Shown: one piece after another, positions 1 through 5,813 of the stretch
Layout of the letters: the number at the start of each line of letters is the position of its first letter
Numbering within the stretch: the first letter of the stretch is position 1
NCBI GenBank assembly: GCA_003476445.1
Contig: DMUF01000173.1
Coordinates: forward strand, 2,300 to 9,742
Direction of reading: 5' to 3'
Length of the DNA stretch: 7,443 bases
DNA from: Gammaproteobacteria bacterium
GTDB taxonomy: Bacteria; Pseudomonadota; Gammaproteobacteria; Pseudomonadales; Azotimanducaceae
Made by a program: the position numbers and the translations under genes
The notes under the pieces: model-generated
Database searches by the model: none
Told to the model about the DNA's origin: nothing
What the model saw: only the letters and a program-made list of their open reading frames with translations

Positions 1-450
1 CCGGAGCTCGTGCTTCTCACCGGCTTTGGCAGTGGCCTGGCGCCGCGGGCGCCTGGGACCGCAGGGAGTGTCGTTGCTGTCCTCTTCTGGTGGTGGGCGC
101 TCTCCGGTCTTGGCGTCATCGCACAGGGACTGGTGATTCTCGGTGTCTTCCTGCTCGGGATCTGGCTTGCGGAACGTGCATCGAAGCGATTTGGTGTAGG
201 CGATGACCCTGCCATCGTGATCGATGAGTTCGCGGGGCAGTGGCTTGCGCTCCTGTGTGCGCCTGCCTCGCCCGTCGCCGTGCTGGCAGGCTTTGTTCTG
301 TTCCGCCTGTTCGACATTGCCAAGCCGTGGCCGGTAAGCGTGGCGGATCAGCGCGTGCGCGGCGGGCTCGGCGTCATGCTGGATGATCTTCTAGCGGGTG
401 CGTACGCGCTGGGTGGGATGCTGCTGCTGCGCGCAGCCGGATGGCTTTAA
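1..450 (+). CDS. pgpA: Phosphatidylglycerophosphatase A, 3' part (5' end outside window)
   Basis: This inner-membrane enzyme removes phosphate from phosphatidylglycerophosphate to give phosphatidylglycerol. The reading frame is open to base 1, so the first GTG at 10 is not taken as the start; compared with E. coli PgpA, roughly 20-25 N-terminal residues are missing. Counting from the window edge, the family signatures are GFGSGLAPRAPGTAGS (8-23), DEFAGQW (75-81), FRLFDIAKPWP (101-111) and GGLGVMLDDLLAG (121-133). These match the conserved order in E. coli (GFGSGL, DEFIGMW, KPWP, GGMGIMIDD). Hydrophobic segments at about 24-56, 82-103 and 131-149 fit a small multi-pass membrane protein. The gene ends in TAA at 448-450, only 4 bp from the stop of the opposing ispA. 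In E. coli pgpA also faces the dxs-ispA-xseB group. Identification is firm; only the 5' end is unknown. Confidence 0.95.
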   Translation, partial: PELVLLTGFGSGLAPRAPGTAGSVVAVLFWWWALSGLGVIAQGLVILGVFLLGIWLAERASKRFGVGDDPAIVIDEFAGQWLALLCAPASPVAVLAGFVLFRLFDIAKPWPVSVADQRVRGGLGVMLDDLLAGAYALGGMLLLRAAGWL

Positions 451-454
451 GAAT

Positions 455-1336
455 TCAGAAGACGCGGCGCACGCTGCGTACGGCGAGGTCCGCGAGCAGC
501 GAGTGCTGCAACGGCAGCTTTGCGTGCAAAGCCAGCGCCGACTGCAGCAGCGACTCTGCATAGGCGCGGGCCTCGTCAAGCCCGAGCAGCCCGGGATAGG
601 TGCTCTTACCCGCTTTGATATCGGAGCCAGCAGGTTTACCCAGCGCGTCCGTCGTGGCGGTGATATCGAGCACGTCATCGACGACCTGAAAGGCAAGTCC
701 GACCTGACCGGCGAACTCACCCAGCCCGTCGAAGACCTCGTCCGACAGATCGGGATCGCCCACGATCGCACCGATCTGGATGGCCGCCCGGATCAGCGCG
801 CCGGTCTTGGCGCCGTGCAGGGCGGCGAGTTCGGGCAGTTCGAGACGCCGGCGTTCTGCCTCCAGATCGAGGCTTTGCCCGCCCACCATGCCGTTCCAGC
901 CAGCAGCATCGGCGAGCAGAGTGAGCGCGCGCAGGCGCGCAGTGGCGGTCACGTCGGGCGCGTCGGCAAGGGTGCGAAATGCGAGCGCCTGCAGGGCGTC
1001 TCCGGCGAGAATCGCGGTCGCCTCACCAAACCGGATGTGCGTGCTCGGCACGCCGTGACGAAGCTCATCATCGTCCATGGCCGGCAAATCGTCGTGCACC
1101 AGGGAGTAAGCATGAAGGAACTCGATGGCGCAGGCGGGTGCGAGAGCCGTGCGCGCGTCACCGCCAACGGCAGTGCAGGTGGCGCACAGGAAGAGAGGGC
1201 GCAGGCGTTTGCCGCCGCTCAGCGTGGCATAGCGCATGGCGTCGGTCAGTGTGGGAGACAGGTTGGAGCTGGCGGGAAGGTGCGCGTCGAGTGCGGATTC
1301 GATGCGTGCGCGCAGGGCGTCGAGCTCACTCGTCAT
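455..1336 (-). CDS. ispA: Farnesyl diphosphate synthase (polyprenyl synthetase family)
   Basis: This cytosolic enzyme condenses dimethylallyl and geranyl diphosphate with isopentenyl diphosphate to make farnesyl diphosphate, the precursor of undecaprenyl, quinone and other isoprenoid chains. The product is 293 residues (E. coli IspA is 299). Motifs in order are GGKRLRP (41-47), the first Asp-rich motif DDLPAMD (82-88), KTGALI (177-182), and the second Asp-rich motif DDVLD (220-224) with LGKPAGSDIKAGKSTYP after it. The two-residue insertion in the first Asp motif and an aromatic residue (Y77) five positions before it are typical of bacterial C15 synthases, so farnesyl is favoured over longer products. 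The start ATG lies inside the 3' end of xseB (11-bp overlap) with no strong ribosome site, which suggests translational coupling. Unlike E. coli, no dxs follows; the gene runs straight into the end of pgpA. Confidence 0.96.
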   Translation of the reverse strand: MTSELDALRARIESALDAHLPASSNLSPTLTDAMRYATLSGGKRLRPLFLCATCTAVGGDARTALAPACAIEFLHAYSLVHDDLPAMDDDELRHGVPSTHIRFGEATAILAGDALQALAFRTLADAPDVTATARLRALTLLADAAGWNGMVGGQSLDLEAERRRLELPELAALHGAKTGALIRAAIQIGAIVGDPDLSDEVFDGLGEFAGQVGLAFQVVDDVLDITATTDALGKPAGSDIKAGKSTYPGLLGLDEARAYAESLLQSALALHAKLPLQHSLLADLAVRSVRRVF

Positions 1337-1616
1337 CGAGTGTCTCGAGCCCTAGATCCTCAAGCGTGTCGTCCTCGGTCAGCTGCCGGATGCGGAGCTC
1401 GGCGGAGCGCAGAGCCGCCTGACACTGGCGCGTGAGCCGCACCCCGCGCTCAAAGGCGGCCAGTGAGTGCTCGAGCGTCAGGTCGCCGGTTTCCATCTGG
1501 GTTACCAGGCTCTCAAGCTCGGCGAGCGCCGTTTCGAAGTCCGGCACCGCGTCGGTAGCAGCGGACTCGGGTGCGGTGGTTGCGGTATCCGCGGCCCGCG
1601 TTTTCGAGCCGGCCAT
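1326..1616 (-). CDS. xseB: Exodeoxyribonuclease VII small subunit
   Basis: XseB is the small subunit of exonuclease VII, which degrades single-stranded DNA; several copies bind the large subunit XseA, which is not encoded in this window. The product is 96 residues against 80 in E. coli. The family core runs from about residue 26 to 80: FETALAELESLVTQMETGDL, then LEHSLAAFERGVRLTRQCQ, then AALRSAELRIRQL. It matches E. coli (FEKALSELEQIV, LESGDLPLEEAL, FERGVQLARQ) almost position for position and forms the expected two long helices. The extra length is an Ala/Thr-rich N-terminal tail (1-25) and an acidic C-terminus. The gene starts 2 bp after the stop of the winged-helix gene and overlaps ispA by 11 bp, so the three are surely one transcript. 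Its only plausible ribosome site, AAGG, lies in a hairpin at 1622-1636. Confidence 0.95.
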   Translation of the reverse strand: MAGSKTRAADTATTAPESAATDAVPDFETALAELESLVTQMETGDLTLEHSLAAFERGVRLTRQCQAALRSAELRIRQLTEDDTLEDLGLETLDDE

Positions 1617-1618
1617 GG

Positions 1619-1861
1619 TCAGCCCGCCTTGCGGGCGCTGTCCGCGGTCAGCCGCCAGCCGCCGCTCGCGCTATCGACCTCGATCACTCCGGCGGCTTCC
1701 AGATTCGAGAGTTCACCCCTCACTTCCCAAAATGCGAGGGGCTGGTTGCGTTCGCGCAGCACCGTGGTGATGTCGCCGGGACGAATCTCCGTGCGGCCAG
1801 ACGTTGCCAGTTCTTCGAAGATGGCGAAGATGAGTTTGGTTCGGCGTTGCTCGATGCTCAC
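1619..1861 (-). CDS. Small winged-helix-like protein, first gene of the xseB-ispA operon
   Basis: I do not recognise this 80-residue protein from a named family. Its sequence reads as one compact winged-helix domain: helix 1 at about 4-20 (EQRRTKLIFAIFEELA), helix 2 at 28-38 (PGDITTVLRER), a recognition-type helix at 43-58 (AFWEVRGELSNLEAAG), then a beta-wing pair VIEVDSASGGWRLT (59-72). The layout resembles small DNA-binding or protein-docking modules; there are no catalytic motifs, membrane segments or cysteines. Translation starts at GTG, supported by an AGGGGA ribosome site five bases upstream. No in-frame alternative fits better. The stop is 2 bp before the xseB ATG, so it leads a tight operon with xseB and ispA. 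It could regulate the operon or assist DNA metabolism with exonuclease VII, but neither role is shown. That the gene is real is likely; its function is unknown. Confidence 0.8.
   Translation of the reverse strand: MSIEQRRTKLIFAIFEELATSGRTEIRPGDITTVLRERNQPLAFWEVRGELSNLEAAGVIEVDSASGGWRLTADSARKAG
1622..1636 (-). promoter_or_regulatory. Hairpin over the xseB ribosome site
   Basis: On the transcribed strand the sequence GCCCGC-AAG-GCGGGC forms a perfect 6-bp GC stem with a 3-nt loop. It ends 5 nt before the xseB ATG and overlaps the last codons of the upstream gene (Arg-Lys-Ala-Gly-stop). The only purine-rich ribosome-site candidate, AAGG, is in the loop and first stem base. The likely effect is that xseB is translated well only when ribosomes finishing the upstream gene open the hairpin. 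The structure is seen in the sequence; the function is inferred, and the fold could be incidental in GC-rich coding DNA. Confidence 0.4.
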
Positions 1862-1866
1862 AAGAG

Positions 1867-1872
1867 TCCCCT
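1867..1872 (-). promoter_or_regulatory. Ribosome binding site of the winged-helix gene
   Basis: The minus strand reads AGGGGA, then five bases (CTCTT), then GTG. This is the best ribosome site in the operon and decides in favour of the GTG start at 1861. Confidence 0.55.
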
Positions 1873-1909
1873 GTGCATGGGCCGTCGGCGACGGTCGAAA
1901 ACGGCGCGC

Positions 1910-1915
1910 ATTCTA
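1910..1915 (-). promoter_or_regulatory. Candidate -10 box for the winged-helix/xseB/ispA operon
   Basis: The minus strand reads TAGAAT, a good match to the sigma-70 -10 consensus in otherwise GC-rich DNA, placed about 48 bases before the GTG start. No convincing -35 hexamer is seen 16-18 bases upstream, so the call is tentative. In the implied leader, CCGTC-GCC-GACGG (1894 to 1882 on the minus strand) can form a 5-bp hairpin ahead of the ribosome site; it has no U run and does not look like a terminator. Confidence 0.3.
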
Positions 1916-1934
1916 ACTCTGTTCCACGTTCGAT

Positions 1935-1961
1935 GCGCACCCAGCGCACCCAGCGCACCCA
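1935..1961. repeat. 9-bp tandem repeat, three perfect copies
   Basis: GCGCACCCA occurs three times head to tail without mismatch, followed by a partial GCGC at 1962-1965. It lies between genes, about 18 bases past the stop codon of the Sel1-repeat gene and about 20 bases upstream of the candidate -10 box of the next operon. Such short arrays often vary in copy number by replication slippage. I see no coding function, and no inverted repeat in it that would make a terminator. Confidence 0.85.
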
Positions 1962-1979
1962 GCGCGCGGCGGTGAACGC

Positions 1980-3389
1980 TCAGGCGTCGGGTTCCCGCCA
2001 GGGGCGACCTTGCTGGTAGGTCGCAAGACGCTCCTCGAGTTCAGCCCGCAGCGCTGCGCGCGCCTCGGGGCTCTCGGTCTCCGCGGGCACCAGCCGCAGC
2101 GCCTCCCGCTGCAGTTCGACCGCGGCGGTGAACTGGCCGGTCTCAGCGGATGCCGCAGCCAGCGTGTCGAGGTGACTCGCACTGCGCCGCAGCGCGACGG
2201 CGCGCTGCGCGTAGAGCAACGCACGTGTTCCATCCCGAGACGAAGGCTCTCGCGCGGTCGAGAGCATCCAGGCATAGGCGTTCAGTGCCCAGAGATCCTT
2301 CTGCGCGGCGGCCTTCGATAGCCAGCGCGCGAGCCCTGCTGAGTCTTTGCGCGCGCGCGCGTCGATCGCGAGGTGGCGCTGGGCATCGAGGTCGCCGGCC
2401 TCGGCGGCACGCTCGCGCCAGTGCCGCGCGAGCTCGAGGTTCTGGCGTGTGCCAATGCCGGCCTCGTATAGATAGGCGAGCCCGCTGAATCCTGCCGTAA
2501 GTCCCTGCCCTGCAGCAGCCGTGAACAGATCGAAGGCGCGCCCGGTCGCGCGTGCTCCACCCACGCCGTCGAGCAGCATGTGGGCGAGCTTGGCCTGTGC
2601 CAGTGCATCTCCCGCCGCCGCAGCCTGTTCGAAGAATGCGCGCGCGCGGCGGGCATCCGGTGTTCCGGATGCGTCAGTCGCGTCAGCGTCCTGCTGCTCC
2701 CCGGGGGGACTGGCGAGCTCGCCGCGTTCGGCCATGTAGCCGGCGATCGTCCAGGCGCGCGGTAGCCCTGCAGCCGCCGCGCGTTCGAGCCAGTGCAGTG
2801 CTTGGATACCGTCGGGGGGATCGGTCCACGGTCGACGATAGGTGTTTGCGAGTTCGAGCATGGCGCGTGCGGAGCCCGCAGCGGCGGCGTCTTCGAACCA
2901 CTCGCGCGCGGCGGCAGGATCCGCCTTTACGCCGATGCCGCGAAGCGACAGGTACCCGAGCAAGGTCCCCGCTTCGACAGCGCCGGACTCCGCGGCGCGA
3001 AGCAGCAGCGCCCTTGCCACCGTGGGAAGCGCGTCGGCGCCGAGGCCGTCCACGTGCAGGCTGGCAAGCGCCGACATCACCGTCGCGTTGGTCGGATCGA
3101 ACTCGAGCGCCCGGTGATAGTCGGCTGCGGCGGAGACGAACAGCCGATCCTTCTGAAAGCTGTAGCCGCGCATGTAGTAGGCGTGGGCGCGCGCCTCCGG
3201 CGACAACCTCGGGTCAATCAGGGCGGGCTCGAGATAGCTGCGGGCCAGCGTGTGTTCACCGTTGGTCAGCTGGGCTTCCGCCTTGTTTACGGCGTCCTCT
3301 GCATCAAGGCAGAGTCCGGTTGTCGCAGCCGTAAGGGCGATTGAGCCGAAGATCAGGCGCAACAAGGTCGGGGTCATGGGTGAAACCAT
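1980..3389 (-). CDS. Exported Sel1-repeat / TPR protein
   Basis: This 469-residue helical-repeat protein probably works outside the cytoplasm as a protein-binding scaffold; no enzyme motif is visible. A hydrophobic N-terminus (about 8-26, LLRLIFGSIALTAATTGL) fits a signal peptide. The one nearby Cys (C27) is not in a proper lipobox. A TPR-like segment follows at 67-100, then about five Sel1-type repeats of roughly 36 residues between 137 and 332, recognisable by G-x-G turns and repeated AAAAG ends. A second TPR-like part runs from 365 to 437. The third repeat is interrupted near 223-246 by a polar Asp/Ala/Gly-rich insertion. The C-terminal tail is charged. Start choice is uncertain: ATG at 3389 and ATG at 3377 both lack a clear ribosome site, and the shorter form still keeps the whole signal peptide. 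The ligand is unknown. The gene is divergent from the sulfotransferase, with no evidence of a shared task. Confidence 0.88.
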   Translation of the reverse strand: MVSPMTPTLLRLIFGSIALTAATTGLCLDAEDAVNKAEAQLTNGEHTLARSYLEPALIDPRLSPEARAHAYYMRGYSFQKDRLFVSAAADYHRALEFDPTNATVMSALASLHVDGLGADALPTVARALLLRAAESGAVEAGTLLGYLSLRGIGVKADPAAAREWFEDAAAAGSARAMLELANTYRRPWTDPPDGIQALHWLERAAAAGLPRAWTIAGYMAERGELASPPGEQQDADATDASGTPDARRARAFFEQAAAAGDALAQAKLAHMLLDGVGGARATGRAFDLFTAAAGQGLTAGFSGLAYLYEAGIGTRQNLELARHWRERAAEAGDLDAQRHLAIDARARKDSAGLARWLSKAAAQKDLWALNAYAWMLSTAREPSSRDGTRALLYAQRAVALRRSASHLDTLAAASAETGQFTAAVELQREALRLVPAETESPEARAALRAELEERLATYQQGRPWREPDA

Positions 3390-3397
3390 GGCATGGT
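3385..3397. promoter_or_regulatory. Inverted repeat at the start of the Sel1 gene
   Basis: ACCATG-G-CATGGT is a perfect 13-bp odd palindrome covering the upstream ATG of the Sel1-repeat gene. If translation really begins at 3377, it lies in the leader just before the start. It could be an operator or chance; only symmetry supports it. Confidence 0.25.
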
Positions 3398-3418
3398 CAA
3401 CGTGGCCGTCGCAGCCGA

Positions 3419-3432
3419 CCGCGATCTCGCGG
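3419..3432. promoter_or_regulatory. Inverted repeat in the Sel1 / sulfotransferase divergent region
   Basis: CCGCGA-TC-TCGCGG has two perfect 6-bp arms around a 2-bp centre. It lies 17-30 bp from the larger AGTGTA/TACACT symmetry, between two divergent genes, which is a usual place for an operator. GC-only arms are common in DNA of this composition, so support is weak. Confidence 0.25.
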
Positions 3433-3448
3433 CGGGTATCGTCGCGGC

Positions 3449-3468
3449 AGTGTATCGCAGTCTACACT
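3449..3468. promoter_or_regulatory. Symmetric AGTGTA-N8-TACACT element, candidate bidirectional promoter or operator
   Basis: Two perfect 6-bp arms flank 8 bases (TCGCAGTC). Because TACACT resembles a sigma-70 -10 box, the palindrome offers one outward-facing -10 box on each strand. The rightward one is 35 bases before the sulfotransferase ATG and the leftward one about 60-70 bases before the Sel1-repeat start. No strong -35 hexamer is seen for either. Alternatively the symmetry is a repressor site. The pattern is seen directly; its use is inferred. Confidence 0.4.
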
Positions 3469-3494
3469 CGACCTTTCCCGAGCGACGCCCCAAC

Positions 3495-3498
3495 AGGA
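3495..3498 (+). promoter_or_regulatory. Ribosome binding site of the sulfotransferase gene
   Basis: AGGA with five bases to the ATG at 3504. It supports this start over the in-frame ATGs at 3393 and 3540, which have no such site. Confidence 0.5.
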
Positions 3499-3503
3499 TC
3501 AGC

Positions 3504-4424
3504 ATGAGCATCTCGTTCTCTGGCCGACGCGCCATCACCATGGCGGAAATGTCCGAACTGCAGCAATCGATCTTTGGCGCGGAAAAGATTGGGCGGGCGC
3601 TCGCGAATTACCGACCCGATGCGTCGGATGTGATCATCACGCCCTTTGCCAAGTGCGGAACGACCTGGCTGCAGCAGACCGTGCACACGTTGCGCACGGG
3701 CGGCGACATGGATTTCGACGATATCTCCCGCGTTATCCCGTGGATCGAGATGTCGGTCATTCTTGGTATCGATATTAATGCCGCGCAGCGCGGGTCGCCG
3801 CGGGCATTCAAGAGCCACGCATCCTGGGCGGCGGTGCCGAAAGGTGCGCGTTACCTCGTCTCCCTGCGTGATCCCAAGGACGCGTTCGTTTCCCACTACC
3901 GCTTTATGGAGGGGTGGTTCTTCGAGCCAGGCAGCATCGGCTATGACGCCTATCTCGAGGGGCTTCTGGCGGCCCGCGCGAGCGGCATGGATTACTGGTC
4001 GCACCTCGTCAGCTGGTGGGAGCAGCGGGATAACCCGAATGTACTGCTGCTGTCTTACGAGCACATGATCGACGACCCGGTGGCCAGCATTCGCCTTATC
4101 GCCGGTTTTCTGGGTGTCGAACTCACGGACGCGCTGCTCGCGCGAACGCTCGAATACACCTCGTTTGATTTCATGCGTCGTCACAACGACCTGTTTGACG
4201 ATGGCATGATGCGACGTCACTCGGAACAGCCCGGCGGTGTGCCCACGGGCAGCGATTCAACCAAAGTGCGCAAGGGTGGCGTGGGCGGGCATCGGCAGGA
4301 ACTGCCCGCGTCCGTGAGCGCGGCGCTCGATGCCGTGTGGGCAACGGACACTGCGCCGCAGACCGGCTTTGCCGATTACGCGGCGCTTGAGAGAGCGCTG
4401 CGCGCCAGGCACCACGCCGCCTGA
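3504..4424 (+). CDS. PAPS-dependent sulfotransferase (cytosolic Sulfotransfer_1 type)
   Basis: Enzymes of this family move a sulfonate group from PAPS to a hydroxyl or amine of a small molecule. The chosen start gives 306 residues, usual for the family. The PAPS 5'-phosphosulfate loop is TPFAKCGTTW (46-55), with Cys where many members have Ser. The likely catalytic base is H105 in AFKSHASW. The 3'-phosphate motif is RDPKDAFVSHY (122-132, with R122 and S130), and LLLSYEHM (181-188) is the usual strand before the late helices. A late R-K-G stretch (256-258) matches the RKG PAPS-binding motif, but continues GVGGHRQ instead of the common GDWKN. An upstream ATG at 3393 would add 37 unlike residues and run through the putative promoter, so it was not used. 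The gene is tail to tail with the P450, 75 bp apart. The substrate cannot be told from sequence; hydroxylated products of the neighbouring oxidases are an attractive guess. Confidence 0.9.
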   Translation: MSISFSGRRAITMAEMSELQQSIFGAEKIGRALANYRPDASDVIITPFAKCGTTWLQQTVHTLRTGGDMDFDDISRVIPWIEMSVILGIDINAAQRGSPRAFKSHASWAAVPKGARYLVSLRDPKDAFVSHYRFMEGWFFEPGSIGYDAYLEGLLAARASGMDYWSHLVSWWEQRDNPNVLLLSYEHMIDDPVASIRLIAGFLGVELTDALLARTLEYTSFDFMRRHNDLFDDGMMRRHSEQPGGVPTGSDSTKVRKGGVGGHRQELPASVSAALDAVWATDTAPQTGFADYAALERALRARHHAA

Positions 4425-4452
4425 TCGCATGAGCCACGCTGACTGACCGGGG

Positions 4453-4466
4453 GCGCCGTTCGGCGC
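4453..4466. terminator. Weak hairpin between convergent sulfotransferase and P450 genes
   Basis: GCGCC-GTTC-GGCGC (4453-4457 with 4462-4466, inner G/C also able to pair) forms a 5-bp GC stem 28 bases after the sulfotransferase stop. On the plus strand it is followed, after a few bases, by only TTT (4471-4473), so it is a poor intrinsic terminator. It may work in both directions with Rho. Confidence 0.3.
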
Positions 4467-4499
4467 GCGCTTTGGCAACGGCTGCCTGCGTGTGAGGTC

Positions 4500-5780
4500 C
4501 TATGCGCGGTCGAAACGGACGTGGATCTGCTTCAGCGCGCGTAGCCAGAACCCGGGAATGTGGCTGTAGTCGTCCCGCTCCGGCATCGGGCGCAGGTCGC
4601 GCAGACGCTCGAGGAGAATTTCCCACGCGATCCATTGCTCGAAGCGGCTTAGCGTCGCGCCCGGACACACATGCTCACCAATCCCGAAAGCGAGGTGTCG
4701 ACCCGCATTGCGGCGTTCCAGATCCGGCGCTTCGGGTTGCGGAAAGCGCTCGGGATCATGATTTCCTGCGCCGTACCGAATGGACAGCGTGGCGCCCTTT
4801 GGTACCGGAAAACCGTTGATCTCGGTATCTTCCGTGACGTGGCGAAAAAGCCCCTGGGTGGGGGATTCGATGCGCAGCACCTCCTCTACCCAGTTGCGGA
4901 TGCGGCCCGTGTCTGCGCGCAGCAGGGACTCGATCTCCGGGTTGCGGAATAAGAGCCAGAGACCGTTGGCCAACGCGAAGGCGGTGGTCTCGTTGCCACC
5001 AATCAGAAGGTGATCGGTGACGCCGATGATCTCCGTGTCCGTGAGCGGGCGGTCCCGGCCCAGCTCAACGTCATGGAGTTTGACCTGGGTCAGATGGGAA
5101 ATGATGTCATCCTTGGGCGCGCGGCGCTTTTCGCGCACGGTGTCGTGGATGTAATGCTGCAGTTCAATGTGCTTTTCTACCGCCCAGGTTTCCTGCTCGA
5201 GGCTCAGCCCGCGCGAAAAGGGTAAGACCCAGGCGTAGGACCATTCCTTCAGGAGCGGCAGGTCCATGCGCGGAAATCCGAGCAGCTCGCCGATGACGAT
5301 CATCGGCAGAGGCTCGGCGAAATCCTTCATGAACTCGACTTCGCCCCGGTCGATCCACTGATCAATAAGGTCGTTGATCGTGCTGCGGATGAACGGCTCG
5401 CGTGAGCGAACCGCGTTCAGCGTCAGCTTTGGATCCACGAGTGCCCGGTAGTGCCGGTGTTTGGGCAGGTTCTCGCCGAGAGGCGTGTAGCGCGGCCAGC
5501 CTTTGCGCTCATACAGCGCGCGTGCTTCCGCATGTTTCAGCAGCGGCTCGGAATCCTGAACGTCCGGGCCCGCGGTAAAGAGTGATGGCCGGCGCAGCAC
5601 GTATTCGATGTCGTCATACCGGGTAAGCACGTACATTCCGATCTGAGGCATGAAATAGATCGGCGCCTCGGCGCGCAGCACGGCATACGCATCGAACCAG
5701 TGCTCCTGAACCACCGGGTCCATGAAGTCGATTTCGGCTGCGCGCTGGTAGGGGCAGCCGCCCGCGGGTTTGACAGTCAT
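4500..5780 (-). CDS. Cytochrome P450 (soluble bacterial type)
   Basis: This is a complete, soluble haem monooxygenase of 426 residues with no membrane anchor, as usual for bacterial class I P450s. Motifs in order: C-helix HRHYR (108-112), which contacts haem propionate; the I-helix oxygen-activation motif GGNETT (261-266, acid/alcohol pair E264-T265); K-helix E300-x-x-R303; the meander DPERF (342-346); and the haem loop FGIGEHVCPG (365-374) with C372 as the haem-iron ligand. All essential residues are present. It typically takes electrons from a ferredoxin and ferredoxin reductase; neither is encoded here. The ATG has an excellent ribosome site. The GNETT form also occurs in steroid-oxidising families such as CYP125, but I cannot assign a CYP family or substrate. 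It is convergent with the sulfotransferase and divergent from the small zinc-protein gene. Confidence 0.95.
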   Translation of the reverse strand: MTVKPAGGCPYQRAAEIDFMDPVVQEHWFDAYAVLRAEAPIYFMPQIGMYVLTRYDDIEYVLRRPSLFTAGPDVQDSEPLLKHAEARALYERKGWPRYTPLGENLPKHRHYRALVDPKLTLNAVRSREPFIRSTINDLIDQWIDRGEVEFMKDFAEPLPMIVIGELLGFPRMDLPLLKEWSYAWVLPFSRGLSLEQETWAVEKHIELQHYIHDTVREKRRAPKDDIISHLTQVKLHDVELGRDRPLTDTEIIGVTDHLLIGGNETTAFALANGLWLLFRNPEIESLLRADTGRIRNWVEEVLRIESPTQGLFRHVTEDTEINGFPVPKGATLSIRYGAGNHDPERFPQPEAPDLERRNAGRHLAFGIGEHVCPGATLSRFEQWIAWEILLERLRDLRPMPERDDYSHIPGFWLRALKQIHVRFDRA

Positions 5781-5787
5781 GCGTGAA

Positions 5788-5795
5788 TCCTCCCC
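5788..5795 (-). promoter_or_regulatory. Strong ribosome binding site of the P450 gene
   Basis: The minus strand reads GGGGAGGA, then seven bases, then ATG. It is the strongest ribosome site in the window and fixes the P450 start at 5780. Confidence 0.7.
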
Positions 5796-5807
5796 TCAAT
5801 CGCGCCG

Positions 5808-5813
5808 AGTGTA
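5808..5813 (-). promoter_or_regulatory. Candidate -10 box of the P450 gene
   Basis: The minus strand reads TACACT followed by CG, 27 bases before the ATG. The same TACACTCG octamer, in the same orientation to its gene, precedes the sulfotransferase. A weak TTCGCT is found at 17-bp spacing (5836-5831), not a convincing -35. The shared octamer is the main support. Confidence 0.3.

Noticed and set aside
398..1435. 345-residue open frame on the plus strand opposite ispA
   Set aside because: The opposite strand encodes clear IspA and XseB; the plus-strand translation has no recognisable motif and is an expected by-product of GC-rich codon use.
2349..2361. Alternating GC tract of 13 bases, possible Z-DNA
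   Set aside because: It encodes Ala-Arg codons within the Sel1-repeat gene and is expected at this base composition.
2552..3334. 260-residue plus-strand open frame opposite the Sel1-repeat gene
   Set aside because: Extremely Arg/Ala/Pro-rich translation, no ribosome site, wholly inside a well-supported repeat-protein gene.
3393..3503. Longer N-terminus for the sulfotransferase from ATG 3393
   Set aside because: It adds 37 residues unlike the family, passes through the symmetric TACACT element, and lacks a ribosome site, while ATG 3504 has AGGA at good spacing.
3462..4220. 252-residue minus-strand open frame opposite the sulfotransferase
   Set aside because: Covers the sulfotransferase with all its PAPS motifs; its own translation shows no family features.
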